Assembly (NCBI GenBank): GCA_031553655.1
Contig: JAVBLG010000114.1
Coordinates: forward strand, 1 to 32,103
Length of the DNA stretch: 32,103 nt
Direction: 5' to 3'
Source of the DNA: JAVBLG01 sp031553655
GTDB taxonomy: Bacteria > Desulfobacterota > Desulfovibrionia > Desulfovibrionales > Desulfovibrionaceae
Numbering within the stretch: position 1 is the stretch's first letter; each line of letters begins with the position of its first letter. Both the position numbers and the translations under genes were made by a program. Shown here piece after piece: positions 1-8,654 of the stretch. The notes below the pieces were generated by a model that did no database searches, was not told where the DNA came from, and saw nothing but the letters and a program-made list of their open reading frames with translations.

Positions 1-628
1 GGCCGAAGGCGGAGCGAATCTGGTCAACCGCGTGGTGCAGTCCATCAATACAGTCAACACCGTGGCCAATAACTTACAGACTAATATGCAGGAATTGGGA
101 CATCAGGCCGAGAGCATCGGCGGGGTAATGAACGTAATTTCAGATATAGCCGATCAGACTAACCTGCTGGCTCTGAACGCGGCCATTGAAGCGGCGCGGG
201 CCGGAGAGGCCGGACGCGGATTCGCCGTTGTTGCCGACGAAGTACGCAAGTTGGCGGAAAACACCATGAAAGCCACCCTGGAAGTTGGCGAAAATATCAA
301 GGCCATTCAAAATTCCACCAGAGTCAATATAGAAGAAGTTGGTAATGCGGCCAAAAGCGTGCATGAAGCCACGGATCTGGCCAATTCTTCAGGCACGGCC
401 CTGAAAGAAATTGTGGATCTGGCCGCGGCCAACTCGGCCATAGTCACCTCCATTGCCACGGCGGCCGAGGAACAGAGCGCCACTTCGGAGGAAATCAACC
501 AGGCCATCGAAGAAATAAGCCGCATCACCGGCGAAACTTCCGACGGCATGGTGCAGTCTTCTTCCGCTGTGCAGGATCTTTCGCGCATGGCGCAGGAGTT
601 AAGACGGGTTATGGAAACCCTCAGATAG
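1..628 (+). CDS. Methyl-accepting chemotaxis protein, C-terminal part (5' end outside window)
   Basis: This is the cytoplasmic signalling end of a chemoreceptor that controls the CheA kinase. The reading frame is open from base 2, so the gene is cut by the window edge. About 208 residues remain. They include the very conserved hairpin tip (IADQTNLLALNAAIEAARAG and the following GRGFAVVADEVRKLAE), flanked by Ala/Glu/Gln-rich methylation helices. The protein ends in METLR with no CheR-binding NWETF-type pentapeptide. The first 139 bases are identical to the last 139 of the window. If the ends are joined, this fragment is the missing tail of the MCP starting at 30187, giving 801 residues in total. 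An ATG at 32 is internal to the domain and is not a real start. The family call is certain; whether this is a separate gene or the tail of the last one cannot be settled here. Confidence 0.95.
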   Translation, partial: AEGGANLVNRVVQSINTVNTVANNLQTNMQELGHQAESIGGVMNVISDIADQTNLLALNAAIEAARAGEAGRGFAVVADEVRKLAENTMKATLEVGENIKAIQNSTRVNIEEVGNAAKSVHEATDLANSSGTALKEIVDLAAANSAIVTSIATAAEEQSATSEEINQAIEEISRITGETSDGMVQSSSAVQDLSRMAQELRRVMETLR

Positions 629-634
629 CGAGTG

Positions 635-674
635 GACGGATCAGGTTCGCGAGCTGTAGCGAACTTGATCCGTC
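635..674. other. 16-bp stem hairpin after the MCP
   Basis: Arms 635-650 and 659-674 are complementary over 16 positions with a single G-U type mismatch and an 8-base loop. The hairpin starts 7 bases after the MCP stop. There is no T-tract, so it may be an mRNA 3'-stabilising hairpin or a weak terminator. Confidence 0.5.
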
Positions 675-681
675 AGACCGC

Positions 682-708
682 CGGCCGGGTGTTACACGCG
701 CCCGGCCG
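682..708. terminator. GC-rich hairpin, possible weak terminator
   Basis: An 8-bp perfect stem (682-689 with 701-708) of CGGCCGGG type. It resembles the stem of the proper terminator after the MCP at 27427 (29894-29934), so the two MCP tails appear to share a related 3' element. The T-run is missing in this copy. Confidence 0.35.
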
Positions 709-797
709 TGTCGTGGTTCATGTGCGCCATTTGCCTTTCTCAGAGAGACAGAAATATCCACCGGCAAGATCGTCCTTGCGGTAAAAAAGGTAAAAAA

Positions 798-1151
798 ATG
801 GAAGAAGCTATTAAAAAACTGGAAGGCATGTGGTTTTTCAAGACCGCTTCCTATGGCGATACCGCACCTTACGAAATTTCGTATAGTGAAATTTCGGCGG
901 AGTTGGAGTACTTGACCTCCTATTGGGGGTTAGACATATTTGAGGATCCGCCAATGGAGGCTCTTGTGCGCGTCCTTGCCAAGAAGACTTTTCTCCCGTT
1001 TGAAGGTGAGATCGCCGTGTCCGGGTTCATCGCTCACGATACTGATCGGGCTTCCTCTCCTTGGGCGATCTACCGGTGGGTTGAAGAGCATGGGGAGCCG
1101 AAGCTGATCGAGGAACCCGCCTTTTGTTGCCGGTTTTCGGGCGCTATATAA
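798..1151 (+). CDS. Small hypothetical protein, 117 aa
   Basis: I do not recognise the family. The start chosen is the ATG at 798, which has an AAAAGG ribosome-binding site at 785-790. The upstream extension of the same frame to 708 has no ribosome-binding site and runs through the MCP 3' hairpin, so it is probably not translated. The product is acidic, rich in aromatic residues (WFF, YWG, WAIYRW), has no signal peptide or membrane segment, and ends with a CC pair near the C-terminus. It stands alone between the MCP tail and a convergent gene. It may be a small globular cytoplasmic protein; no function can be assigned. Confidence 0.6.
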   Translation: MEEAIKKLEGMWFFKTASYGDTAPYEISYSEISAELEYLTSYWGLDIFEDPPMEALVRVLAKKTFLPFEGEIAVSGFIAHDTDRASSPWAIYRWVEEHGEPKLIEEPAFCCRFSGAI

Positions 1152-1154
1152 AGC

Positions 1155-1664
1155 TCAGCCCCTTCTTTTACCGCTTACGCGATCAATCTCCAGACACAAA
1201 ACCACAACGTTGGCCAGCTGCTTTTCAATATAAGCCTCACCCTCGCTTATAAAATCTGGAGAATATTTGCGCACCAAAAGCATCAACCCATGCCGCGCCT
1301 CGTCCGCGTCTTCCACCCGGCGCACCCTCCCGAAGGCGAGTACACTACTGAAATCGGTAGAAAACTCGGCGGGAGCAACCCTGGTCGGCCCGACCACGGT
1401 AAACGACACCTTGTTGTTTACCGCCAGCGCATCCAACTTGCTGCCGGACACAGCGCAGTGGAAATATATGCGCCCCGGCTTTTTAGCGGTCCCCTCGGCC
1501 CCGTCTTCCCAGGCATAATTCAGCGGCAGGCCGTAACCGTAGCCGCCGGGCCCGCACATAGCCAGCACACCATATTCCCCGCTCCGCAACAGAGGAAAAA
1601 TATCTTCTTCAGGCATCATCCTGTCTTTACGGCGCATATTAGGAAACAAAACAGCATCATCCAT
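1155..1664 (-). CDS. NimA-like pyridoxamine 5'-phosphate oxidase-family flavoprotein
   Basis: A 169-residue split-barrel flavoprotein of the NimA / pyridoxamine-phosphate-oxidase-related family, which includes 5-nitroimidazole reductases. Diagnostic stretches are RRKDR near the N-terminus, PLNYAW, IYFHCA..G.K.DAL, then VSFTVVG and the late FSSVLAFGRVRRVED block, with a final EIDRVSGK. The ATG at 1664 has a GGAG ribosome-binding site six bases upstream. It lies 17 bases downstream of the carboxylesterase gene on the same strand, so the two are very likely co-transcribed. Members bind FMN or heme, and few have known physiological substrates. Resistance to nitroimidazoles is possible but not shown by sequence. 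Confidence 0.85.
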   Translation of the reverse strand: MDDAVLFPNMRRKDRMMPEEDIFPLLRSGEYGVLAMCGPGGYGYGLPLNYAWEDGAEGTAKKPGRIYFHCAVSGSKLDALAVNNKVSFTVVGPTRVAPAEFSTDFSSVLAFGRVRRVEDADEARHGLMLLVRKYSPDFISEGEAYIEKQLANVVVLCLEIDRVSGKRRG

Positions 1665-1681
1665 GGAAATCTCCTACGCGG

Positions 1682-3379
1682 CTATTGGTTGGCGCGGTAA
1701 TTTTCAACAGGCTCATAGTTGGAAAATGGGAAGTTGTTGCGCAAAATCCCGCCCATAAAGTCAATATCGGCCAAATCGGGCATTTCAATAACCTCGATTT
1801 GAGAGTCGAAGCGCAACATTTTATGCCCGTCAGTGGAATATTTCGGCCAGGCCACGGCCGAAGGCACGGTTTCGCCTTGGTTGGGGTCACCATTTTTAAT
1901 AAAATTGACCACGCGCGAATGCATTTCTTTGGCAATCCCGACCTGCGCCGGAGCTGGTTCCGTATAGCCGTAAAACGGCAGAGAGTCAAAAATATAGCCC
2001 ATCTCGGCCGCATGTCTGGCACCCAGGCCCCTTTTTCCGTCCTTTTCGGAAATATAAGAAAAATAGTAGCCGTAAACGTCAAGACCCGACGCGGCCATGG
2101 CATCGGCCATAACCTTCATGCCCGAAGTAAAAAAACTGAAGGCAAAAACCTGCCGCGCCCGTTGCAGGGCGTTGTTTTCCGCATCAACCGGAAAGCGCTT
2201 CAGCACGGACGCGGCCGCATCCGGGCCGAACATCATGTGCGCCAGCGTTTTATAATTGACCTCATTGGTGCTTGGGGGTAGAAACATGGACCCTTCGTCC
2301 GCGTTATATCCGAAAAGAACCCGCACCTTGTTGAAACGGCCCTCATCCAACGCTCTTACCGGATTTTGCGGCAACACCTTGTTATCAAACACAGGCATCA
2401 TAACAAACTTAGGATAAATATTGAAATTCATGCTGGCCTGACTGAGTTGGGCAATAACCTCGGCATCGGCCGCGCGCAAAACGGCAAGGCCTTCGACGCT
2501 GTCATCCGTATTGAAAACTCTGGCCAGTTCATCTCCTTGCTCAAAAGAGCGCCGCATGTCGCCTTTGGTAAAGTTGTTTACAGTCACCGACAAAACAGTG
2601 CCGCTTTCCATAATAGCTCCCTGAAAAAGCCCCTTGGCCAACGGGCTGAGAACGAGGGCCGACACGCTGTATGACCCGGCCGATTCGCCGCCAATGGTCA
2701 CTTTTTGCGGATCCCCGCCAAAAGCCGCTATATTGTCCCTGATCCATTCCAGAGCCATAATTTGGTCAAGATGCCCCCAGTTGCCCGTGGTACCGTAATT
2801 TTTCAGGGTTTCCCGCGTGGCCAGAAAACCCAAGGCGTTCAACCTGTAATTGATTGTAACCGCTACCACTCCGTCCCGCGCAAAGGCTGTTCCGTCATAG
2901 ATGCCGTCGGCGCTGCTGCCGAAAGCATATGCGCCGCCATGAATAAATACATACACAGGCAATTTTTGCCCGTCGCCGGCCTTAGCCGGAGTCCATATAT
3001 TCAGCGAAAGGCAGTCTTCGGACATGGGCGGGCGGGGCCTGCGCGACATGCCAATACTTTGCTGCACAGCCACATTGCCGAAATTTTCGGCCTTGAACGT
3101 TTCCTTCCACGGTTCCATTCGTTGTGGCGGGGCAAAGCGCAACTCGCCCATCGGGGGCTTGGCATATGGTATGCCCTTATATACGCTGATGCCGCTTTCG
3201 AGCAGACCGGTCAACGGGCCGCAGGGCGCGGCAAGAGTTGGGGTGGGCGTATGGGCCGGAGTGCCGACTTCCTGTTTGACCTCCGGGTTGTCTCCCTGTG
3301 CGGCTGCCGGGGCGCTGCCCACGGCCAAAGCCATAACAAGGGCCGCGACAAAAATATGAAACAAAAGCCGGAAGCGCAT
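1682..3379 (-). CDS. Exported type-B carboxylesterase
   Basis: A 565-residue alpha/beta-hydrolase of the type-B carboxylesterase (PnbA-like) family. An N-terminal signal peptide (hydrophobic stretch about residues 5-20, then APAAAQG) predicts export. The oxyanion-hole motif HGGAY is at 147-151, the family signature EDCLSLNIW at 121-129 and the nucleophile elbow GESAG with Ser233. The acid is Glu362 (NADEGS) and the histidine His456 (GARHAAE), so the triad is complete. The start at 3379 is preferred because GGAGG lies eight bases upstream; the frame continues upstream to 3481 without another good ribosome-binding site. The substrate is unknown; short-chain esters or plant-derived esters are usual for the family. 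It is followed by the NimA-like gene. Confidence 0.9.
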   Translation of the reverse strand: MRFRLLFHIFVAALVMALAVGSAPAAAQGDNPEVKQEVGTPAHTPTPTLAAPCGPLTGLLESGISVYKGIPYAKPPMGELRFAPPQRMEPWKETFKAENFGNVAVQQSIGMSRRPRPPMSEDCLSLNIWTPAKAGDGQKLPVYVFIHGGAYAFGSSADGIYDGTAFARDGVVAVTINYRLNALGFLATRETLKNYGTTGNWGHLDQIMALEWIRDNIAAFGGDPQKVTIGGESAGSYSVSALVLSPLAKGLFQGAIMESGTVLSVTVNNFTKGDMRRSFEQGDELARVFNTDDSVEGLAVLRAADAEVIAQLSQASMNFNIYPKFVMMPVFDNKVLPQNPVRALDEGRFNKVRVLFGYNADEGSMFLPPSTNEVNYKTLAHMMFGPDAAASVLKRFPVDAENNALQRARQVFAFSFFTSGMKVMADAMAASGLDVYGYYFSYISEKDGKRGLGARHAAEMGYIFDSLPFYGYTEPAPAQVGIAKEMHSRVVNFIKNGDPNQGETVPSAVAWPKYSTDGHKMLRFDSQIEVIEMPDLADIDFMGGILRNNFPFSNYEPVENYRANQ

Positions 3380-3425
3380 TGCGCATACCTCCATTGTTAT
3401 TACTACGCCAATATTGCGAAAAACG

Positions 3426-3454
3426 TTGACAAACAAACCGAGGCGGATAATAAT
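3426..3454 (+). promoter_or_regulatory. Sigma70-type promoter for the PxxKW gene
   Basis: TTGACA at 3426-3431, a 17-base spacer, then AATAAT at 3449-3454 (five of six consensus bases). It points at the gene starting at 3506 and sits in an AT-rich divergent intergenic region. Confidence 0.6.
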
Positions 3455-3505
3455 AAATTTTTTATGTAAAATAAACAGCAAAAATCATTTCTGGAGAATA
3501 ACTAT

Positions 3506-3769
3506 ATGGAAACTTTGCAAAACGCTTCAAAGAACACTGACGGGGTTACCATGAACGGTGTGCTGCTCGCGCCGATTATCGACAAATGCGAAGGCTGCGA
3601 CCGAGTGCGCGAATTTGAAGATGAAAAATTCTGCGCCAGCTATCCCAATCCGGCCCGTAAATGGACTTCTGGCCGTTGCAACTTTGCCACACACATAATA
3701 AAGCAGCAGGGTTCCACCGCCAAGGTCAACCCGTTGAAGGCGTCCAAGCGCGCTGCCAAGGGCCGCTAG
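3506..3769 (+). CDS. PxxKW family cysteine-rich protein
   Basis: An 87-residue protein carrying the motif that names the PxxKW cysteine-rich family, common in deltaproteobacterial sulfate reducers. The core is C28-x2-C31, C43, the P49-A-R-K52-W53 motif and C58, followed by ATHI. Four cysteines in this spacing suggest a metal site (zinc or iron), which is inference. The basic C-terminal tail (KASKRAAKGR) could contact nucleic acid. The ATG at 3506 has GGAGA eight bases upstream, and a good sigma70 promoter lies 50 bases upstream. It appears to be a single-gene unit followed by a T-rich hairpin. The function of the family is not known to me. Confidence 0.8.
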   Translation: METLQNASKNTDGVTMNGVLLAPIIDKCEGCDRVREFEDEKFCASYPNPARKWTSGRCNFATHIIKQQGSTAKVNPLKASKRAAKGR

Positions 3770-3787
3770 CGAAATCGCGTTTTTTTT
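3769..3787 (+). terminator. Possible short-stem terminator
   Basis: A short GCGA/TCGC stem (3769-3772 with 3775-3778), overlapping the stop codon of the PxxKW gene, is followed by eight T residues (3780-3787). The stem is short, so termination may be partial. Confidence 0.4.
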
Positions 3788-3953
3788 CTTTGCCTCCGTC
3801 GGAACGCTTTTTTACTCAGGTAGAGTACCAGAGAGCACACTCCTTTCGTAAAAAAACTTTCTTCCTCGGCGAATAAAAAAATCTTCGCAATTTTGAAAGC
3901 CGCGAAAAATTCGTTACGGAGCGCGTAAAATCTCGTACGCTCCGAAGAATCAT

Positions 3954-3984
3954 CCGAAAAGCCCGCTTGAAGCGGGCTTTTCGG
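3954..3984. terminator. Strong hairpin, likely bidirectional terminator
   Basis: A perfect 14-bp stem (3954-3967 with 3971-3984) with a three-base loop and A/T-rich outer part (AAAA left, TTTT right), 38 bases upstream of mnmG. It probably ends readthrough from the PxxKW gene, or acts in both directions. The 3788-3953 stretch holds no gene I can support. Confidence 0.75.
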
Positions 3985-4022
3985 CGTGGACCAAAATAAC
4001 ATATAGATAATAAGAATTTTTT

Positions 4023-5888
4023 ATGAATGACACTTTTGATTGTATTGTAGGCGGGGCCGGTCATGCGGGCTGCGAAGCGGCCATGGCCCTGTCCGCCTTG
4101 GGGCACAAAGTTTTGCTTATTACCGGCAATATAGATCGCATCGGGCACATGTCCTGCAATCCAGCCATAGGCGGTTTGGCTAAAGGGCACATTGTGCGTG
4201 AAATCGACGCCCTTGGCGGCATGATGGCCATATGGGCCGATCAGGGGGCCATTCAGTTCCGCACGCTCAATATGAGCAAAGGCCCGGCGGTGCGGGCCAC
4301 CAGGGCGCAGATAGACCGTGAAGCCTATATGGCCGCAGTAAAAAAATCGATCATGCGCCAGCCTAACCTGCGGGTATGGCAGGACAATATTGTGGAAATT
4401 CTGGCCAAAAACGGTGAAACACGCGGGGTAAAAACCGCTCTGGGGCTCACCTTCGAAGCTGCGGACGTATTGCTTACCACCGGCACTTTTCTTTCCGGGC
4501 TGATGCACTTTGGACTCACCAACATGCCCGGCGGCAGATTGGGCGACGCCCCGGCAACAGGACTGTCCGATTCGCTGCGCGCGCACGGTCTGGATCTTGG
4601 CCGCCTTAAAACCGGAACACCTCCGCGCCTGCTAAAATCATCCATAAATTTCAGTAGAATGGAAGAACAACCAGGCGACCCTAATCCCAAAGGCTTTTGT
4701 GCCAGAGGCAAGGGGCCGGTTTTGCGACAATTGCCCTGCCACATCACCTGGACAACAAAAAATACGCATAACATCATCCGTTCCGGACTTGATCGCTCTC
4801 CTTTGTTCACCGGTCGTATCGAAGGAGTGGGGGCACGCTATTGTCCCTCGGTGGAAGACAAAATTTTCCGCTTTCCCGAGCGCGACCGCCATCAGATTTT
4901 CATTGAGCCGGAAGGGCTCAACAGTGAAGAATGCTATCCCAACGGCATATCCACCAGTCTGCCCATAGATGTGCAGAAAGCCATGCTCACGGCCATTCCC
5001 GGTCTGGAAAACGCCGTCATCACCCGTCCCGGATATGCCATTGAATATGATTACGTAAACCCCATCCAATTGCGGCCTACTCTTGAAACCAAAATCTTGC
5101 AGGGACTGTGGCTGGCCGGACAGATTAACGGCACATCGGGCTATGAGGAAGCGGCTGCCCAAGGGCTTTGGGCCGCTCTGAACATTTCCTGCGCCCGGCG
5201 CGGCCTGCCGCCTTTTCTACCGGGACGCGACGAAGCTTACATGGCGGTGCTGGTGGATGATCTGGTCACCAAGGGTACACAGGAGCCGTACCGTATGTTC
5301 ACCTCCCGTGCCGAATACCGTCTTTTGCTGCGTGAAGACAATGCCGCCGCCAGACTTACGCCTGCGGGACGGAAAATAGGGTTGGTTGACGATGAGCACT
5401 TCGCCTTTTTCAGCGAAGGCAAAGAGCAGGTGGACGCTCTGGTTGAACGCCTGGAAAAAACATATGTGCAACCGGCCGCTGTGCAGGACATACTTACCCG
5501 CCTGGGCGAGCCGGTGCCCGCGCAAAGCCACAGTTTGGCCGACATTTTGCGCCGCCCGGCCCTGAGTCTGAGCGACATCACGCCCCTGCTTCCGGAAGAA
5601 ATGCTTGCTTTCGCCGCCCAGGCGCGTTCCGAGGCCGAAACGCTGGTGAAGTATGCGGGATACTTGAAAAGACAGGAAGATTTGGCCCGACGCGCTTCCA
5701 GCCGCGAAACAACGCGCCTGCCGGAAGGACTCGACTATAGGGAAGTAGCCGGTTTGTCGCGAGAAATAGTGGAGAAACTCAGCGTTGCCAGGCCACTTAA
5801 CCTGGGCCAGGCCGGGCGCATACCTGGCGTTACCCCGGCGGCTGTGGCCTGCCTCGAAATTCATTTACGTAAATTATCGTCCTCGTGA
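4023..5888 (+). CDS. mnmG: tRNA uridine-5-carboxymethylaminomethyl modification enzyme MnmG (GidA)
   Basis: A 621-residue FAD enzyme that, with MnmE, makes the cmnm5 modification on wobble U34 of several tRNAs in the cytoplasm. The N-terminal dinucleotide-binding glycines (G10-G-A-G-H-A-G16), CNPAIGGLAKG (45 on), REIDALGG, the RPTLETK..GLWLAGQINGTSGYEEAAAQG FAD/NAD block and PYRMFTSRAEYRLLLREDNA are all intact. Length matches full-length MnmG, including the helical C-terminal MnmE-binding domain. The ribosome-binding site is weak (an A/G-rich stretch before the ATG at 4023). The 3' end overlaps the convergent YkgJ-type gene by 28 bases. MnmE is not in the window. Confidence 0.97.
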   Translation: MNDTFDCIVGGAGHAGCEAAMALSALGHKVLLITGNIDRIGHMSCNPAIGGLAKGHIVREIDALGGMMAIWADQGAIQFRTLNMSKGPAVRATRAQIDREAYMAAVKKSIMRQPNLRVWQDNIVEILAKNGETRGVKTALGLTFEAADVLLTTGTFLSGLMHFGLTNMPGGRLGDAPATGLSDSLRAHGLDLGRLKTGTPPRLLKSSINFSRMEEQPGDPNPKGFCARGKGPVLRQLPCHITWTTKNTHNIIRSGLDRSPLFTGRIEGVGARYCPSVEDKIFRFPERDRHQIFIEPEGLNSEECYPNGISTSLPIDVQKAMLTAIPGLENAVITRPGYAIEYDYVNPIQLRPTLETKILQGLWLAGQINGTSGYEEAAAQGLWAALNISCARRGLPPFLPGRDEAYMAVLVDDLVTKGTQEPYRMFTSRAEYRLLLREDNAAARLTPAGRKIGLVDDEHFAFFSEGKEQVDALVERLEKTYVQPAAVQDILTRLGEPVPAQSHSLADILRRPALSLSDITPLLPEEMLAFAAQARSEAETLVKYAGYLKRQEDLARRASSRETTRLPEGLDYREVAGLSREIVEKLSVARPLNLGQAGRIPGVTPAAVACLEIHLRKLSSS

Positions 5889-6472
5889 TGGACACTGTCT
5901 AAATGAAGGACTAAAATTTTCCCCCAGTCAACATCCTGCACCAACTTTGTGACAGCGGCGAAATCCCCGAATTCGGGCCGTTCCGGCAGTTTAGGGCCGC
6001 GCTCGGCATAATAGGGCAAGGTGGCCCGCAGCGCCGCCACAAGGTAGCCGCGATCCGGCACGATCATGTCCTCCGGTCTGGTGGAGGCGGGGTCAACCCC
6101 ATCGCTGCAACGTTCTCCCCGCACCATGAATCTGCGGCAGGCCATAGGTCGCACAGGGTAGGCCAGGCATGAGTTTTCGTACAAAAACGGACAATCGGGC
6201 AAACCAGCCAGGTTATTCCTGTGCCCGGCAATTACTTTCTGTGTCGCCTCCGGCATTTTTTCACGCATATAAATGCACAATCCCATAATTTCAGGAGGCG
6301 TAAGCGGAATAGGCTGGCGGCAGCAAGCCGCGCATCCGGCCGCGCAGGACGGAGGATTTTTACGCACAGTCGCGGCTACTCCGGCGTCTATTATGGCATA
6401 GGCGTCAAGAAGCGCGGGCAGCCATTTCACGCGGCGTTCCGCTCGCGGCATTCTATAGCGAAAATTATACAT
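5861..6472 (-). CDS. YkgJ-family cysteine-cluster protein
   Basis: A 203-residue protein with the CxxxCxxCC cluster (C43, C47, C50, C51) and downstream C94, C102 and C112 in the pattern DCPFL...SCLAYPVRPMACR. This is the arrangement of the YkgJ / CxxCxxCC zinc- or iron-chelating family. The start at 6472 overlaps the stop of the upstream FUSC gene by eight bases (ATGTATAA), so translation is probably coupled. The same frame runs upstream to 6688 inside the FUSC gene, but that extension reads like out-of-frame sequence. The 3' end overlaps mnmG. The biochemical role is unknown; metal binding is inferred from the cysteines. Confidence 0.85.
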   Translation of the reverse strand: MYNFRYRMPRAERRVKWLPALLDAYAIIDAGVAATVRKNPPSCAAGCAACCRQPIPLTPPEIMGLCIYMREKMPEATQKVIAGHRNNLAGLPDCPFLYENSCLAYPVRPMACRRFMVRGERCSDGVDPASTRPEDMIVPDRGYLVAALRATLPYYAERGPKLPERPEFGDFAAVTKLVQDVDWGKILVLHLDSVHHEDDNLRK

Positions 6473-8654
6473 GGAATTTTTCGTCCAATGCGATACGCAA
6501 AGTTTGAATTTCCCCGGCCAGTGCCAGGGCCGCGTCGAGCTGCTTGTGCAGCGATTCCACAGCGTGCTGCACAAAATAATCCATATTGTGCAGAGCATTG
6601 GCAACCGAGTCGTCCAGATAGAGGTGCACTGTTTCGCCGTCGCCTCCGCCGGAAGGCAAACATTTTTCCGTTGCCGCGCCGCTTTCATCGGCTATAGACA
6701 ACAATCGGGCCATTTTATTCATGGCTTCTTCAAGCTCGGGCCGCAGCACGTTCTGGGCATCGCTGCCTGAAAGCCTGGTAAGCAAAATGCGTACCGAGGC
6801 AATGCGCCCAGCGAAAAGATAGTTCAAAGTGGCGAAGCGCGCTACGGTTCTGAAAGCCCGACGCTTGTTTTTGGGTTCAAGAAGCATACGTTCCAGGGTG
6901 GCGTGAAGCTCCGAAACCGCGTTCAACACCGAGCGCCGGGCAAGACGGTATTCCTCGTCCATATTCAAGCAGCCCAGAACCACCCGCGTATATTTGGCAT
7001 TGGCTCTGGCCAGCGAGTTGATGAGTTTGGGCAGCCCGCTATACTCCCAACTGGGAAAGATGAAGCAGCACACATAGGCCAGCAACGCGCCAACACAGGT
7101 GTCGAACAGCCGTTCGCCCAAGGCGAAGCCCACAGACGGCTCCAGCAGGTGAATTTGCAGCAGGGTAAGAATGGTGGCACAGGCCGATGTAATACGGTAA
7201 TCAATAGTGAGAAAAGTGGTGATGCCGGTCTGGACCAGAAAAAGGCAGATCAGCAGCACCCCGATGGGCGGCGACCAGTACAGGATTATGGAAGTTAAGA
7301 AACAACCCAGAACACTGCCGTAAATTCGCTCGGTGCGCCTTTGCGCGGTCATGCTGAAATTTGTGCGCAACACCACGGAAATATTCAATATTATCCAATA
7401 GCTGTGCACCGGCATATTCGGAAAGAAAAAATGCGGAGCAATGGCTGCCAGATAGCCCAACTCCATGGCAATGGCCGCCCTGAGCGCATAACGAAAATGA
7501 GGCGAATTGAGATTCAGGTTTTTGAAAAAAAGCCCCAGACTGTAATTGAATGAAGTGGTGAACAGCGAAAGCTTTATGGAAAGCGCCGCATCACATTTAT
7601 AGGCCGGGTCGTTCTGTACCCGCCGCATCTCATCAACCATTTCCGTAAATATCACAATAAGATCGTAGACGTCTTCCAGAGTGTCCAGGGCGGACTGATC
7701 GCGCCCCTGCTCCCATTTCAGGCGTTCAAGCTCGTGCCTGGCGGCAAAAATTTCGGCCTTGTAGCTCAGGTCATAGGGCAGCTGTGTGTTGCGCAGGGCC
7801 GTATAGGCCACATGCTCTATGCCTCCGGCGCATTTATAAATCAGATCGCGCAAAAACAGCATCACGTCGCCGCCGGAATAATGAGCCTGCAAAAGTTCGT
7901 AGTCGGTATTGCCGGCCAGAATATGTTCAAAAAAGTCCACCTGGCGAATAAAAACTTCAGCCAGGCGCAAATCACGGTCTGTTTTCAAATCGCGAAAAAG
8001 AAACTCACGGGTCTCCTGCTGCCTGGTAGCCAGAACGGATTGCTGGCGCAATAAATCCCGATACAGATCATCCAGCAACGCGCCTTTTTCATAAAACGAA
8101 GCCTTGATGCGCAAATAGCGGGCCAGCTCAAAGGAGCATTCGGCCAGCATCTGCTGCTTGGTGCGAAAAGCCAGAAAATGATCGGAAACCGCGCCGTAAA
8201 GCACATAAAAGGCCCCGCCCAGAGTAAAATAGCCTACAGCCGGCATAAGTTCGCTGGTTGTTTCCGGCGGCAGGCCAAAGGCCATGATCATGGCAAAGGT
8301 GCCCGCAAAGCCGATGGGACCGGCTTTGGGGCCGTAAACCGCGGCCATGGCGATCATAAAACTGAAAAATAGTATGAACAGGCCAAGCAGGCCGGGCATG
8401 GGCCGCATAAGTCCGATCAGCAGGTAAGCCCCGGAAGACACAAGCCATCCGGCCAGAAGCTCACGATTTTTATGCGCGCTGGGGCTTATAGTGTCTGTTA
8501 CTCTGGCGCACATGCCGCCAGAGGCAGCAATAACGGCGGCATGCAGCCCCGCCACACTGTACACGCCAAGGGCAATGGCCAGAAGCCCGAAGGCAATGCG
8601 CGCCCCGGCGTAAAAATACTGGCTTCTTAAAAGTTGTTCCGCCGAACGAGTCAC
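6465..8654 (-). CDS. FUSC / YccS-like inner-membrane protein
   Basis: A 729-residue protein with two banks of hydrophobic segments separated by a long soluble region. The first bank is at about residues 15-155 and the second at about 390-535. This duplicated architecture is that of the FUSC family (YccS/YhfK, related to the aromatic-acid efflux component AaeB). The second bank contains the usual stretch around NFSMTAQRRTERIYGSVLG, followed by a helical cytoplasmic C-terminal domain. It begins with GTG at 8654, supported by GGAGA eight bases upstream. It is coupled to the YkgJ-type gene and is divergent from the BenE-like transporter. Efflux of aromatic or other organic acids is a family-level guess. 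Confidence 0.85.
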   Translation of the reverse strand: MTRSAEQLLRSQYFYAGARIAFGLLAIALGVYSVAGLHAAVIAASGGMCARVTDTISPSAHKNRELLAGWLVSSGAYLLIGLMRPMPGLLGLFILFFSFMIAMAAVYGPKAGPIGFAGTFAMIMAFGLPPETTSELMPAVGYFTLGGAFYVLYGAVSDHFLAFRTKQQMLAECSFELARYLRIKASFYEKGALLDDLYRDLLRQQSVLATRQQETREFLFRDLKTDRDLRLAEVFIRQVDFFEHILAGNTDYELLQAHYSGGDVMLFLRDLIYKCAGGIEHVAYTALRNTQLPYDLSYKAEIFAARHELERLKWEQGRDQSALDTLEDVYDLIVIFTEMVDEMRRVQNDPAYKCDAALSIKLSLFTTSFNYSLGLFFKNLNLNSPHFRYALRAAIAMELGYLAAIAPHFFFPNMPVHSYWIILNISVVLRTNFSMTAQRRTERIYGSVLGCFLTSIILYWSPPIGVLLICLFLVQTGITTFLTIDYRITSACATILTLLQIHLLEPSVGFALGERLFDTCVGALLAYVCCFIFPSWEYSGLPKLINSLARANAKYTRVVLGCLNMDEEYRLARRSVLNAVSELHATLERMLLEPKNKRRAFRTVARFATLNYLFAGRIASVRILLTRLSGSDAQNVLRPELEEAMNKMARLLSIADESGAATEKCLPSGGGDGETVHLYLDDSVANALHNMDYFVQHAVESLHKQLDAALALAGEIQTLRIALDEKFHV

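Noticed and set aside
4325..5864. Long minus-strand open frames antisense to mnmG
   Set aside because: They are shadows of a strongly conserved gene and show no ribosome-binding site or recognisable domain; the same holds for frames opposite pyrD, glpA, glpC and the MCPs.
6473..6688. N-terminal extension of the YkgJ-type protein inside the FUSC gene
   Set aside because: The added residues look like out-of-frame coding sequence (many Trp, Cys and Ser), and the start at 6472 gives an ordinary stop-start overlap.
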